Assembly (NCBI RefSeq): GCF_002080045.1
Contig: NZ_MUIN01000010.1
Coordinates: 186,001 to 250,000, forward strand
Length of the DNA: 64,000 nucleotides
Direction of reading: 5' to 3'
Origin: Pseudomonas sp. Bc-h
Lineage (GTDB): Bacteria > Pseudomonadota > Gammaproteobacteria > Pseudomonadales > Pseudomonadaceae
The notes below the pieces were generated by a model, which had not been told where the DNA came from, made no database searches, and was given only the letters and a program-made list of their open reading frames with translations. The stretch's first letter is position 1, and every line of letters begins with the position of its first letter. Both the position numbers and the translations under genes were made by a program. Shown here one piece after another: positions 16,514-25,234 of the stretch.

Positions 16514-17365
16514 GTCGGGGCGTCCGTGCAAGCAGGGGCGCCTGGCTGGCCTCTGCTTAATGAGATTTAGGAGTTCAAGGCGATGGTGATTTTGGCTTGG
16601 CCAAAACCAATCCAGTGATAGCGCTTGCTCTTTCAAGCGTAGACGGTTTGGAGATTTGCTCCAATTAGAATTCTGATGGCAGGGAGAGCGTCATTGGCTA
16701 GGGGCCGCGCACTTGAGCTTCGGTGAACATTGACGGCTTTGGAGAGAGGAAACCTAGTGGGAGAAGATGTGAGAACCAGGAGGGGCAAACTCACCAAGCC
16801 CATTGCACTGTTGCCGGATCGATTCAATTACAAATCCCTAAAGAACCTGACACGGTCAGGCCATTCGATTTTCGAGGTCATTGATCAACAACCGCAATAG
16901 CCGCTGCGGCAGCACTCACATCCGATTTGCAGGCCTCAATCTCATCCCGCGCGGGGGGCAATGAGAGCCTTGGCACCGGCGATAGGGAATCTTCTGTTTC
17001 TCCGAACTCATTCATCCAGAGCGCTGGACTTTCGGAAAGATGCGCAGCGGAGAGCTTCTGAGAAGACGTATGGGGTGTTGCAGGCGGAATCGCCAAGTCA
17101 AGCTCGGCACTGATAGCACTTCGGGACGGTCTCAAGGCAAGCAGAGCGCGTGAGAAACTGACAACCGGGCAGAAGCGATAGCAGCTGATTTCGTTCAACG
17201 TAATGCCGCTAAGGATGCAACTGGCTGAGGCATGCTCATTTCGCGCTAGAAGAGTGCAACAGGATGCAGTCGTGAGCAACAGGCTGGATTGCACGCTCGC
17301 AAAATGCATGTGGCTGGTGCTGCAGACTGGGTCTTGGAGCTTAGCGACCCAAGGTCAGCAGGCAT
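16514..17365. other. Gene-poor island end
   Basis: About 850 bp lie between the RloC-like gene and the tRNA-Ser terminator. It holds one short plausible frame (16757-16900) and a low-complexity open frame on the minus strand (16878-17309) that I do not believe is a gene. I looked for an integrase, usual beside a tRNA-borne island, and did not recognise one. Confidence 0.5.
16757..16900 (+). CDS. Short open frame or gene remnant
   Basis: A 47-codon frame starts with GTG at 16757, with AGAGAGGA 6 nt upstream, and stops at TAG 16898-16900. The product is basic and reads like real protein rather than shadow sequence (RRGKLTKPIALLPDRFNY, then SGHSIFEVIDQQPQ). It could be a tiny gene or the surviving C-terminus of a lost one. 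Function is unknown. Confidence 0.3.
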   Translation: MGEDVRTRRGKLTKPIALLPDRFNYKSLKNLTRSGHSIFEVIDQQPQ

Positions 17366-17394
17366 AAAAAAAGGGCTTAGATCTCTCTAAGCCC
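17366..17394 (-). terminator. Terminator of tRNA-Ser
   Basis: On the minus strand the 8-bp stem GGGCTTAG...CTAAGCCC is followed by seven T. It lies about 30 nt past the tRNA 3' end. Confidence 0.85.
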
Positions 17395-17425
17395 TTGATT
17401 TGCAAGACGTTAATCTTGGAATTCG

Positions 17426-17515
17426 TGGTGGAAGGCCGGGGATTCGAACCCCGGGTGCAATCTCTCACACGCTGGTTTTCAAGACCAGAGCTTTAAACCA
17501 CTCAGCCAACCTTCC
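17426..17515 (-). tRNA. tRNA-Ser(UGA)
   Basis: The 90-nt gene has a 7-bp acceptor stem (GGAAGGT with GCCTTCC; the last pair is G-T), an encoded CCA end, and anticodon stem CTGGT/ACCAG around loop CTTGAAA (anticodon TGA). It has a long variable arm, as expected for class II serine tRNA, and a perfect T-arm (CGGGG-TTCGAAT-CCCCG). It is followed by a terminator. It stands at the border between accessory and core DNA and is a likely integration target. Confidence 0.95.
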
Positions 17516-17560
17516 ATATTTTTACGATCAATCACAACGTGCGTGCCAGGATGCAACCAG

Positions 17561-17644
17561 GATCGCCCTTAGATAAGAACTCAGGGACCTGTTACAGTCG
17601 GCAGTTTTCAAGACTGCTGCCTTAAACCACTCGGCCACACCTCC
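17561..17644 (-). pseudogene. Degenerate tRNA-Ser(UGA) copy
   Basis: The 5' two-thirds look like a class II tRNA: acceptor strand GGAGGTG, a D-arm with AGTGGTTTAAG, and a perfect anticodon stem GCAGT/ACTGC with anticodon TGA. The variable arm has lost symmetry (GACTG TAA CAGGTC). The T-stem has a mismatch, its loop is TTCTTAT without the conserved purine and A, and the 3' acceptor strand (GGCGATC) cannot pair; there is no CCA. It is therefore probably a dead copy 45 bp upstream of the intact gene. Confidence 0.7.
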
Positions 17645-17777
17645 ATTGCGTTGCGGGCGCCATAATACCGTAATGAAACAAGCTGTCAAACTCTGTGACT
17701 CGCGCGCCCTCGCCGCTCTGTTATGATCTTTGCAACTTGAGATTTCAAACCGCTCATTTCACATCAGGAGTAGCGCC

Positions 17778-18452
17778 ATGCGCGAACAGGATTACGCAGT
17801 CAACAACCGCGTGCAGGTCGAGCAGCTAGAGGTTAGCCGCGTCCTGCGCAACACATACGGCCTTTTGGCCCTCACCCTCGCTTTCAGCGGCCTCATGGCA
17901 TTCGTCGCACAGCAGATGCATGTGCGTTACCCGAACGTCTTCGTGGTGCTGATCGGTTTTTACGGTCTGTTCTTCCTCACCAACAAGCTGCGCGATTCCG
18001 CGTGGGGCCTGGTGTCGGCGTTCGCACTGACCGGCTTCATGGGCTTCATCCTCGGCCCGATCCTCAACCGCTACCTGGGGATGCAGGGCGGCGCTGAGAT
18101 CGTTTCCTCGGCGTTCGCGATGACCGCACTGGTGTTCGGTGGTCTGTCGGCCTACGTGCTGATCACCCGCAAGGACATGAGCTTCCTGGGCGGCTTCATC
18201 ACCGCAGGTTTCTTCGTGCTGCTGGCGGCGGTGCTGGCGAGCATGTTCTTCCAGATCAGCGGCCTGCAACTGGCGATCAGCGCGGGCTTCGTGCTGTTCT
18301 CCTCGGTGTGCATCCTGTTCCAGACCAGCGCCATCATCCACGGCGGCGAGCGCAACTACATCATGGCCACCATCAGCCTGTATGTATCGATCTACAACCT
18401 GTTCATCAGCCTGTTGCAGATCTTCGGCATCATGGGCAGCAGCAAAGACTGA
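17778..18452 (+). CDS. Bax inhibitor-1/YccA-family membrane protein
   Basis: This 224-residue inner-membrane protein has seven hydrophobic segments separated by short loops, typical of the TMBIM/BI-1 family. In E. coli YccA interacts with and modulates the FtsH protease. The chosen start, ATG 17778 (MREQDYAVNN), has AGGAG 7 nt upstream; an earlier in-frame ATG-like start lacks one. The gene stands alone, with a strong terminator after it. In P. aeruginosa the same gene also lies between a tRNA-Ser and the tus genes (remembered synteny), marking the start of core DNA here. Confidence 0.92.
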   Translation: MREQDYAVNNRVQVEQLEVSRVLRNTYGLLALTLAFSGLMAFVAQQMHVRYPNVFVVLIGFYGLFFLTNKLRDSAWGLVSAFALTGFMGFILGPILNRYLGMQGGAEIVSSAFAMTALVFGGLSAYVLITRKDMSFLGGFITAGFFVLLAAVLASMFFQISGLQLAISAGFVLFSSVCILFQTSAIIHGGERNYIMATISLYVSIYNLFISLLQIFGIMGSSKD

Positions 18453-18470
18453 TTCACAGCCAGCCTCAAC

Positions 18471-18496
18471 AAAAAGCCCGCTTCGGCGGGCTTTTT
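18471..18496 (+). terminator. Terminator of yccA-like gene
   Basis: AGCCCGC-TTCG-GCGGGCT stem-loop flanked by A and T runs; usable from both strands. Confidence 0.9.
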
Positions 18497-18565
18497 GCTG
18501 TCTCGCGTTCGTGAATTCTTTATCATTGCACCATTACCTCTTGTAGCCCGCTCACCGAGTTGCCC

Positions 18566-18958
18566 ATGAAGTTCGCCATCGCCCTTTACTCTCCTGCCCA
18601 CGCGCCTTCCTCGCGCCGAGCGCTGCTGTTCGCCCAGGCTGCGCTGGCGGGTGGGCATGAAATCGTGCGGCTGTTCTTTTATCAGGATGGCGTGCACAGC
18701 GCGTCATCGAACGTGGTGACGCCTCAGGACGAACTGGATATCCCTGCGCAGTGGCGTGACTTCGTGACCAGCAATCAGCTCGACGGGGTGGTGTGCATCG
18801 CAGCGGCCCTGCGCCGCGGCGTGCTGAATAAAGAGGAAGCCGAACGCTATTCACGCCCCGCCGCCAACCTCGCGGCGCCGTGGGATTTGTCCGGCCTTGG
18901 GCAACTGCACGACGCGGTGCAAGCCGCCGATCGCTTGATCTGCTTCGGAGGGCCTTGA
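18566..18958 (+). CDS. tusD: Sulfur relay protein TusD
   Basis: This 130-residue DsrE-family protein is the sulfur-accepting subunit of the cytoplasmic TusBCD complex. The complex passes persulfide sulfur from TusA to TusE and then to MnmA for 2-thiouridine in tRNA. The reading MKFAIALYSPAHAPSS matches the TusD N-terminus, and the region HEIVRLFFYQDGV leads to the active-site segment; the conserved Cys lies in LDGVVCIAAALRRGV. It is first in a tightly packed tusDCBE-ybiB operon, with the next gene 1 nt away. ATG 18566 is preferred over a TTG two codons earlier. MnmA itself is encoded at 40.1 kb in this window. Confidence 0.93.
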   Translation: MKFAIALYSPAHAPSSRRALLFAQAALAGGHEIVRLFFYQDGVHSASSNVVTPQDELDIPAQWRDFVTSNQLDGVVCIAAALRRGVLNKEEAERYSRPAANLAAPWDLSGLGQLHDAVQAADRLICFGGP

Positions 18959-18959
18959 G

Positions 18960-19322
18960 ATGCCGAAATCTCTGCTGATCATCAGCCGCCAGTCGCCCTG
19001 GTCCGGCCCCAGCGCCCGCGAAGCGCTGGACATCGCGCTGGCGGGCGGCGCGTTCGACCTGCCATTGGGCATGCTGTTTCTGGACGACGGCGTTTTGCAG
19101 TTGATACCAGCCCAGAGCGCCAGTCAGCTGCAGCAGAAAGACCTCACCGCCAACCTCAAGGCGCTGTCGATGTTTGGCGTGGAAGATCTTTTCGCCTGCG
19201 CTACCAGCCTGGCCGAGCGCGGCATGCTATCGACCGAACTGAGCGCGGAGCCTCTGCAGGTCCTGCGCGATCAGGACATCGCCGCGCTCATTGACCGTTA
19301 CGACCAAGTGATCACGATCTGA
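18960..19322 (+). CDS. tusC: Sulfur relay protein TusC
   Basis: This 120-residue DsrF/TusC subunit forms the (TusBCD)2 heterohexamer with TusD and TusB. It has the typical small DsrE fold: start LLIISRQSPWSGPSAREALD, then FDLPLGMLFLDDGVLQLIPAQ and a C-terminal DIAALIDRYDQVITI. It does not carry the sulfur-accepting cysteine of the TusD type. Its stop overlaps the tusB start (TGATG), so translation is coupled. Confidence 0.93.
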   Translation: MPKSLLIISRQSPWSGPSAREALDIALAGGAFDLPLGMLFLDDGVLQLIPAQSASQLQQKDLTANLKALSMFGVEDLFACATSLAERGMLSTELSAEPLQVLRDQDIAALIDRYDQVITI

Positions 19323-19621
19323 TGTCGACCTTGCATGTGTTATCTCACTCTCCTTTCGCCGACTCACGCTTGAGCAGTTGCCTGCGCCTGCTGGGCGGCA
19401 ACGATGCCATTCTGCTGTGCGGCGACGCCACATACGCGCTGACCCCGTCCACGGCGGCTCGACAGATTCTGGATGCGAAAGTCGCAAGCCTTGCGCTATT
19501 CGTGCTCGATGAAGACGCCAAGGCTCGCAACCTGACCTTGCCCGACTGGGTAAAACGCGTCGACTACCCTGAGTTCGTCGCCCTGTCTGTGCAGTACGAC
19601 AAGGTCAATACCTGGTTATGA
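19322..19621 (+). CDS. tusB: Sulfur relay protein TusB
   Basis: This 99-residue DsrH/TusB subunit of the sulfur relay complex starts MSTLHVLSHSPF, as is typical, and ends near DKVNTWL. It overlaps tusC by 1 nt and tusE by 4 nt (ATGA), indicating coupled synthesis in equal amounts. It helps the complex hold the persulfide that TusE collects. Confidence 0.92.
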   Translation: MSTLHVLSHSPFADSRLSSCLRLLGGNDAILLCGDATYALTPSTAARQILDAKVASLALFVLDEDAKARNLTLPDWVKRVDYPEFVALSVQYDKVNTWL

Positions 19622-19953
19622 AACAACTCATCGTCGACGGGCGCACCATCGCGCTGGACAAGGACGGCTACCTTGAAGACCTGCACGACTGGTCAAACGA
19701 AGTGGCTGAAGCCCTGGCCCTGGAAGAAGATATCGCCCTGACGCCCGAGCACTGGGAAATTCTCGAGCTGCTGCGCGCCTTCTACGCAGAATTTCAGCTG
19801 TCTCCGGCCACCCGCCCGCTGGTGAAGTACACCGCCTTGAAACTGGGTGTGGACAAAGGCAACAGCCTGCACCTGAATCGTCTGTTCAACGGCACTCCCG
19901 CCAAACTTGCCGCCAAGCTGGCGGGCCTGCCAAAGCCGACCAATTGCTTATGA
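19618..19953 (+). CDS. tusE: Sulfur carrier TusE (DsrC family)
   Basis: This 111-residue carrier takes sulfur from TusBCD and delivers it to MnmA. The C-terminal arm PKPTNCL has the conserved penultimate Cys that carries the persulfide. The N-terminal KDGYLEDLHDWSNEVAEALA and GNSLHLNRLF are DsrC-family signatures. The second Cys of dissimilatory DsrC proteins is absent, as expected for TusE. It overlaps tusB by 4 nt and ybiB by 4 nt. Confidence 0.94.
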   Translation: MKQLIVDGRTIALDKDGYLEDLHDWSNEVAEALALEEDIALTPEHWEILELLRAFYAEFQLSPATRPLVKYTALKLGVDKGNSLHLNRLFNGTPAKLAAKLAGLPKPTNCL

Positions 19954-20951
19954 CCGAATTCGCCCCCCTCGTCACCGAAACGCCTGCCGAGCATCCGTTC
20001 GCCCCATTCGTGCGCATTCTTGGCAAGGGCAAGCGTGGCGCGCGCAACATGACCCGCGAAGAAGCCCGCGAAGCCATGGGCATGGTGCTCGACGAAAAAG
20101 TCGAAGACACCCAGCTTGGTGCTTTCCTGATGCTGCTGCGGCACAAGGAGGAAAGCCCGGAGGAGTTGGCGGGTTTCACCGAGGCCGTGCGCGAACGTCT
20201 TAACGCCCCGCCACTGGCCGTCGACATCGACTGGCCGACCTACGCCGGGAAAAAGCGCCATCTCCCGTGGTACTTGCTGGCCGCTAAATGCCTGGCGCAG
20301 AACGGCGTGAAGGTATTGATGCACGGCGGCGGCGCACACACAGCGGGCCGTCTTTACAGCGAACAACTACTGAACTTGCTGGGTATTCCGCTCTGCCGCA
20401 ACTGGCAGGCGGTGGACGATGCGCTGGAACGAAACAACATCGCTTTTATCCCGCTGGGCGACTGGGCCCCACAGTTGCAACGCATGATCGACCTGCGCAA
20501 CACGCTGGGCCTGCGCTCGCCGATTCACTCCCTGGCGCGCATTCTCAACCCGCTGAATGCGCGTTGCGGCTTGCAGAGCATCTTTCATCCCGGCTACCAG
20601 GCCGTGCATCGCGACGCCAGCAGCCTGCTGGGCGATCACGCGATCGTCATCAAGGGCGACGGCGGCGAAGTCGAAATCAATCCGGACACCATCAGCCATC
20701 TTTACGGCACCACCGACGGTCAGCCGTGGGATGAAGAATGGCCGGCGCTGTCGGATCGACGTCACGTCAAACCTGCCACCCTCGACCCACAACAGCTCGT
20801 CAGCATCTGGAAAGGCGAAGTCGAAGACAGCTACCCGCAACTGGCCCTGATTTCGACCATGGCACTGGCACTCAGAGGGCTCGGCATGCCGCGCGCTGAA
20901 GCCTTCGCACGGGCTGAAGAGTACTGGGCAAACCGAGACCCATCGATTTAA
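19950..20951 (+). CDS. ybiB: YbiB-like (TrpD2) nucleic-acid-binding protein
   Basis: This 333-residue member of the nucleoside-phosphorylase/anthranilate-phosphoribosyltransferase fold is related to E. coli YbiB (TrpD2), which binds nucleic acids and is not a tryptophan enzyme. The N-terminal helical domain (AEHPFAPFVRILGKGKRGARNMTREEAREAM) and the Gly-rich loop MHGGGAHTAGR near residue 110 fit the fold. Many basic residues support nucleic-acid binding. The ATG at 19950 overlaps the tusE stop, making it the last gene of the tus operon. A functional link to tRNA thiolation is suggested only by this linkage. Confidence 0.82.
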   Translation: MTEFAPLVTETPAEHPFAPFVRILGKGKRGARNMTREEAREAMGMVLDEKVEDTQLGAFLMLLRHKEESPEELAGFTEAVRERLNAPPLAVDIDWPTYAGKKRHLPWYLLAAKCLAQNGVKVLMHGGGAHTAGRLYSEQLLNLLGIPLCRNWQAVDDALERNNIAFIPLGDWAPQLQRMIDLRNTLGLRSPIHSLARILNPLNARCGLQSIFHPGYQAVHRDASSLLGDHAIVIKGDGGEVEINPDTISHLYGTTDGQPWDEEWPALSDRRHVKPATLDPQQLVSIWKGEVEDSYPQLALISTMALALRGLGMPRAEAFARAEEYWANRDPSI

Positions 20952-21047
20952 CCGATCATTCTCCCCGACTCTTTGCGCTATTCGTTCGAACGATTGTCTT
21001 TAGACTGATCTCCAACGTACATCAGTACACACATTTTGGAGTCAGAC

Positions 21048-22049
21048 ATGGGCCTTCTCGTTGAAGGACGCTGGCAAGACCAGTGGTACGAAAGCAGCAA
21101 AGACGGGGCGTTTCAGCGCGAACAAGCCAAACGCCGCAACTGGGTCACCGCCGATGGCCGCCCTGGCCCATCGGGCGAAGGCGGCTTCAAAGCCGAGGCC
21201 GGTCGCTATCACCTGTATGTATCGCTGGCCTGTCCATGGGCGCATCGCACGCTGATCGTGCGCAAGCTCAAAGGGCTGGAAAGCCTGATCGATGTGTCCG
21301 TGGTCAGTTGGTTGATGCGTGAAAACGGCTGGACCTTCGACAAGCAGACCGGCTCTACCGGCGACGCCCTCGACGGCCACACCTTCATGTATCAACGGTA
21401 TCTGGCCGATACCCCGGACTACACCGGTCGCGTGACGGTGCCGGTGCTGTGGGACAAAAAGCTTAAGCGCATCGTCAGCAACGAGTCGTCGGAGATTATC
21501 CGCATGTTCAACTCGGCGTTTGACGATCTGACCGGGAATCGCCTGGACCTGTACCCCGAGGCGTGGCGCCCTGAGATCAATCGGTTGAATGACAGGATTT
21601 ATCCTGCTGTGAACAATGGCGTGTATCGCGCCGGTTTCGCCACCTCGCAAGGCGCGTATGAGGAAGCATTCGATGAAGTGTTTGCCGAACTCGACGCGCT
21701 GGAAAAACTGTTGGGCGAGAAGCGCTATCTGTCAGGCGAATACCTGACCGAAGCAGACGTGCGCCTGTTCACCACGCTGATCCGTTTCGACGCGGTGTAC
21801 CACGGGCACTTCAAGTGCAACCTGCGCCGCATCGCTGACTATCCGAGCCTGAGCAACTGGCTACGCGAGATGTACCAACTACCGGGTGTCGCCAGCACTG
21901 TGGACTTCGTGCACATCAAGCACCACTACTACGCCAGCCACGCGACCATTAACCCGACCGGTGTCGTGCCGAAAGGGCCGGAGCAGGATTTCAGTGGGGC
22001 GCATGATCGCGCGCGCCTGAGCGGGAAAGGTATTTTGAACAACGCTTGA
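21048..22049 (+). CDS. Glutathionyl-hydroquinone reductase
   Basis: This 333-residue Xi-class glutathione transferase (YqjG/PcpF type) removes glutathione from glutathionyl-hydroquinones in the cytoplasm. The catalytic Cys is in SLACPWAHRTLIVRKLKGLE, the family hallmark. The C-terminal helical domain includes DVRLFTTLIRFDAVYHGHFKCN. The start ATG 21048 has TTGGAG upstream. It is a single gene between the tus operon and cysG; I do not recall it at this place in P. aeruginosa, so it may be a lineage-specific insertion. It may help detoxify quinones from lignin or aromatic compounds. Confidence 0.9.
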   Translation: MGLLVEGRWQDQWYESSKDGAFQREQAKRRNWVTADGRPGPSGEGGFKAEAGRYHLYVSLACPWAHRTLIVRKLKGLESLIDVSVVSWLMRENGWTFDKQTGSTGDALDGHTFMYQRYLADTPDYTGRVTVPVLWDKKLKRIVSNESSEIIRMFNSAFDDLTGNRLDLYPEAWRPEINRLNDRIYPAVNNGVYRAGFATSQGAYEEAFDEVFAELDALEKLLGEKRYLSGEYLTEADVRLFTTLIRFDAVYHGHFKCNLRRIADYPSLSNWLREMYQLPGVASTVDFVHIKHHYYASHATINPTGVVPKGPEQDFSGAHDRARLSGKGILNNA

Positions 22050-22059
22050 TCGCCCCCCC

Positions 22060-22125
22060 GTAGCAGTCCGGCTTGCCGGCAGTGACGACATTCAAATCGC
22101 CACCGCCGGCAAACCGGACTGCTAC
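22060..22125. repeat. REPIN (paired REP palindromes)
   Basis: Two inverted 21-bp arms (GTAGCAGTCCGGCTTGCCGGC at 22060-22080 and its near-complement at 22105-22125) enclose a 24-bp spacer. The GCCGGC-containing palindrome is the common Pseudomonas REP type. It sits between convergent genes and may act as a transcript-end structure. Confidence 0.8.
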
Positions 22126-22152
22126 GGGAAGATCAACGGCTTATAAAGGCGA

Positions 22153-23547
22153 TCAAACCCCAGCCTGGGCCCCTTCGAACCACTTCAGCTTGTCCCGCAA
22201 CGTCACCACTTCCCCCACGATCACCAGCGTCGGCGCATGCACTTCATGCTCGGCAACCAGCTGCGGCAGGTTGGCCAGCGTGCCGGTGAAGACGCGCTGA
22301 TTGGAGGTAGTGCCCTGCTGGATCAGAGCCGCCGGGGTATCGGCAGAACGACCGTGCTTGATCAGTTCGCTGCAGATGATCGGCAAGCCAATCAGCCCCA
22401 TGTAAAACACCAGGGTCTGGGCAGGTGAAACCAGATCTTTCCAAGGCAGATCACTGGTGCCGTCTTTCAGGTGCCCCGTCACAAAACGCACAGACTGCGC
22501 GTAGTCGCGATGCGTCAGCGGAATCCCGGCGTAAGCCGCGCAACCGCTGGCAGCGGTAATGCCGGGCACCACTTGAAACGGAATCCCGTGAGCAGCCAGC
22601 TCTTCGATCTCTTCGCCACCGCGACCGAAGATGAACGGATCGCCGCCCTTGAGCCGCACCACGCGCTTGCCCTGCTTGGCCAAAACAACCAGTTGCTGGT
22701 TGATCTGATCCTGCGGCACGGCATGATCGGCGCGCTGCTTGCCGACGTAGATCCGGTCAGCATCGCGACGGCACAACTCAAGAATCGCTGGTGCAACCAG
22801 TCGGTCGTACAACACGACGTCCGCTTGCTGCATCAGTCGCAATGCCTTGAACGTCAGCAAATCCGGGTCGCCGGGACCTGCGCCCACCAGATACACCTCG
22901 CCGGTGGCGGGAGGCGCTTCGCCGTCGATCTTCGCCTGCAGCAGACGCTCGGCTTCCGCCCCCTGCCCGGCCAGTTGTCGATCGGCAATAGGACCTTGAA
23001 ACACCTCTTCCCAGAACGCCCGGCGTTGCTGGACATTGGGCAGCAGCTTCTTGACCTGATGACGAAAGCGCGCCGCCAGCCCGGCCAGATGGCCATAGGT
23101 CGGTGGAATCCAGCTTTCCATTTTCGCCCGGATCAGACGTGCCAACACCGGCGCATCGCCGCCACTGGACACCGCAATCACCAATGGCGAACGATCAACA
23201 ATGGCCGGGAATATCACGCTGCACAGCGCAGGCGCATCCACCACGTTGACCGGCACGCAACGCTGGCGAGCATCGGCCGAGACCTGAGCATTGAGCGGTT
23301 CGTCATCGGTGGCGGCAATGATCAGCACACAACCGTTCAGATCCGCCTCGCTGTAGCCGCGCAGAATCTGTTCGCCACCGCTGCTGCCGATCAGCTCGCG
23401 CAGTTCTGTTCCGATCTCGGGTGCAACCACCCGCAGAACAGCACCGGCGTCGGCCAGCAGACGAGACTTGCGCAAGGCAATCTCGCCGCCGCCCACCACC
23501 AAGACTCGGGCGCCCCGAAGGTTGTGGAACAGTGGCAGGAATTCCAT
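22153..23547 (-). CDS. cysG: Siroheme synthase CysG
   Basis: This 464-residue trifunctional enzyme makes siroheme from uroporphyrinogen III. The N-terminal part (Rossmann GGG at 19-21) does NAD-dependent precorrin-2 oxidation and iron insertion. The C-terminal part (from about residue 217, VYLVGAGPGDPDLLTFKAL) is the SAM-dependent methyltransferase, with GRGGEE and GIPLTHRDYA motifs. Siroheme serves sulfite and nitrite reductases. Its ATG directly follows the serS stop codon, so it is co-transcribed with serS, crcB, rarA and lolA, the usual order in Pseudomonas. Confidence 0.97.
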   Translation of the reverse strand: MEFLPLFHNLRGARVLVVGGGEIALRKSRLLADAGAVLRVVAPEIGTELRELIGSSGGEQILRGYSEADLNGCVLIIAATDDEPLNAQVSADARQRCVPVNVVDAPALCSVIFPAIVDRSPLVIAVSSGGDAPVLARLIRAKMESWIPPTYGHLAGLAARFRHQVKKLLPNVQQRRAFWEEVFQGPIADRQLAGQGAEAERLLQAKIDGEAPPATGEVYLVGAGPGDPDLLTFKALRLMQQADVVLYDRLVAPAILELCRRDADRIYVGKQRADHAVPQDQINQQLVVLAKQGKRVVRLKGGDPFIFGRGGEEIEELAAHGIPFQVVPGITAASGCAAYAGIPLTHRDYAQSVRFVTGHLKDGTSDLPWKDLVSPAQTLVFYMGLIGLPIICSELIKHGRSADTPAALIQQGTTSNQRVFTGTLANLPQLVAEHEVHAPTLVIVGEVVTLRDKLKWFEGAQAGV

Positions 23548-24828
23548 TTAGCCGATGACCTCGATGCCGCCCATCCACGGCTTGAGCACTTCCGGAACCC
23601 GGATCGAGCCGTCGGCCTGTTGGTAGTTTTCCAGCACAGCCACCAGGGTACGACCGACCGCCAGTCCCGAACCGTTCAAGGTATGAACCAATTCAGGCTT
23701 GCCGGTTTCCGGGTTGCGCCAGCGGGCCTGCATGCGGCGCGCCTGGAAATCGCCGCAGTTGGAGCACGACGAGATTTCACGGTATTTGTCCTGGCTCGGG
23801 ATCCACACTTCCAGGTCGTAGGTCTTCACGGCGCTGAAGCCCATGTCGCCGGTGCACAGGGCCAGCACGCGATACGGCAGTTCCAGCAATTGCAGAACGC
23901 GCTCGGCGTTGCCGGTTAGGCCTTCAAGGGCTTCCATGGATTTCTCCGGCTCGACGATCTGCACCATCTCGACCTTGTCGAACTGGTGCTGACGGATCAT
24001 GCCGCGCGTGTCACGGCCCGACGCGCCCGCTTCACTGCGGAAGCACGGGGTGTGAGCGACGAACTTCAATGGCAGCTGTTTGGCGTCGAGGATCTCGCCG
24101 GAGACGATGTTGGTCAGCGACACTTCGGCCGTCGGGATCAGGTACAGATCGGCTTCGCCTTCGCGAGCGATCTTGAACAGGTCTTCCTCGAACTTCGGCA
24201 ACTGACCCGTGCCCTGCAGGGCAGGCGCCTGAACCAGATAAGGCGTGTAGGCCTCTTCGTAGCCGTGCTCATTGATGTGCAAGGTGATCATGAACTGCGC
24301 CAGTGCACGGTGCAGACGGGCAATCGGGCCGCGCAAAAGAGCGAAACGCGCGCCGGACAGCTTGGCGGCGGTTTCGAAGTCCAGCCAGCCAAACTTCTCG
24401 CCCAACGCGACGTGATCCTTGACCTCGAAGTCGAACGAGGCTGGCGTGCCCCATTTGCGCACTTCGACGTTCTCTTCTTCGTCGGCACCGACCGGCACCG
24501 ACTCGTGCGGCAGGTTCGGCATGCTCAGCAGCATGGCGTCGAGTTCGGACTGAATGCCGTCCAGCTCTTTCTTGCCGGTGCTCAGCTCTTCGGCCATGCG
24601 GTCGATGTCCGCCATCAACGGCGCGATGTCTTCGCCACGCTGTTTGGCCTGGCCAATGGATTTGGAACGGGCGTTACGCTCGGCCTGAAGCTGCTCAGTG
24701 CGGGTCTGCACAGTCTTGCGCTGGTTTTCCAGCGCTTCGAGGCGGGTCACGTCCAGTGTGAAACCACGGGAAGCCAGGCGATCCGCTACGTCCTGAAGCT
24801 GGGTACGTAACAGTTTGGAATCGAGCAT
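23548..24828 (-). CDS. serS: Seryl-tRNA synthetase
   Basis: This 426-residue class II synthetase charges tRNA-Ser and tRNA-Sec. The N-terminal ~100 residues form the long antiparallel coiled coil that contacts the long variable arm (QLQAERNARSKSIGQAKQRGED). Motif 2 (FRSEAGASGRDTRGMIRQHQF begins near 265) and motif 3 (NGSGLAVGRTLVAVLENYQ) are intact. Its substrate tRNA-Ser(UGA) is encoded 6 kb away. It lies between crcB and cysG on the same strand. Confidence 0.98.
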   Translation of the reverse strand: MLDSKLLRTQLQDVADRLASRGFTLDVTRLEALENQRKTVQTRTEQLQAERNARSKSIGQAKQRGEDIAPLMADIDRMAEELSTGKKELDGIQSELDAMLLSMPNLPHESVPVGADEEENVEVRKWGTPASFDFEVKDHVALGEKFGWLDFETAAKLSGARFALLRGPIARLHRALAQFMITLHINEHGYEEAYTPYLVQAPALQGTGQLPKFEEDLFKIAREGEADLYLIPTAEVSLTNIVSGEILDAKQLPLKFVAHTPCFRSEAGASGRDTRGMIRQHQFDKVEMVQIVEPEKSMEALEGLTGNAERVLQLLELPYRVLALCTGDMGFSAVKTYDLEVWIPSQDKYREISSCSNCGDFQARRMQARWRNPETGKPELVHTLNGSGLAVGRTLVAVLENYQQADGSIRVPEVLKPWMGGIEVIG

Positions 24829-24859
24829 ATCGTTCTCTCGTTTAAAGAATTCGGGTCTA

Positions 24860-25234
24860 TTAAATTCGGGTCAGCGACAGGCCAGCCCAGGTCGCGAGCA
24901 GCCCGCCAAGTACGCTGATCAAGGCGTAACCAATGGCCAATGGAGCCTGACCGCTCTCCAGCAGACGAATCGTGTCCAGCGAAAACGACGAAAATGTCGT
25001 CAGACCACCTAAAAAGCCCACCATCAAGCCAGCGCGCAACTCGATCGGCACATCCGGGCGAATCAGGAACAGCCCGTATAACAAGCCGATCAGCAGGCAC
25101 CCCACCAGATTGACGGCCAGCGTTGCGGTGTAGAAATAGCGTGGCCAGTTCGCAGCGACAACGTTAGCCGTGGCAAAGCGCAATAATGTACCAGCCACGC
25201 CCCCGGCGGACACGGCAAGAATCAACTGAATCAC
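24860..25234 (-). CDS. crcB: Fluoride channel CrcB/Fluc
   Basis: This 124-residue inner-membrane protein has four membrane segments and forms dual-topology dimers that export fluoride. The signature GFLGGLTTFSSFS around residues 73-85 lines the pore, and N42-type polar residues (TLAVNLVGC) fit. It starts with GTG at 25234, sharing one base with the rarA stop (TAGTG). No fluoride riboswitch is visible; expression probably comes with the operon. Confidence 0.95.
   Translation of the reverse strand: MIQLILAVSAGGVAGTLLRFATANVVAANWPRYFYTATLAVNLVGCLLIGLLYGLFLIRPDVPIELRAGLMVGFLGGLTTFSSFSLDTIRLLESGQAPLAIGYALISVLGGLLATWAGLSLTRI

Noticed and set aside
16878..17309. 143-codon open frame near tRNA-Ser
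   Set aside because: Ser/Ala/Leu-rich with no strand or helix pattern, no ribosome-binding site and no similarity to integrases that I can see.
24860..25234. Fluoride riboswitch for crcB
   Set aside because: crcB overlaps rarA by 1 nt, leaving no leader; no such fold is seen upstream of the operon.
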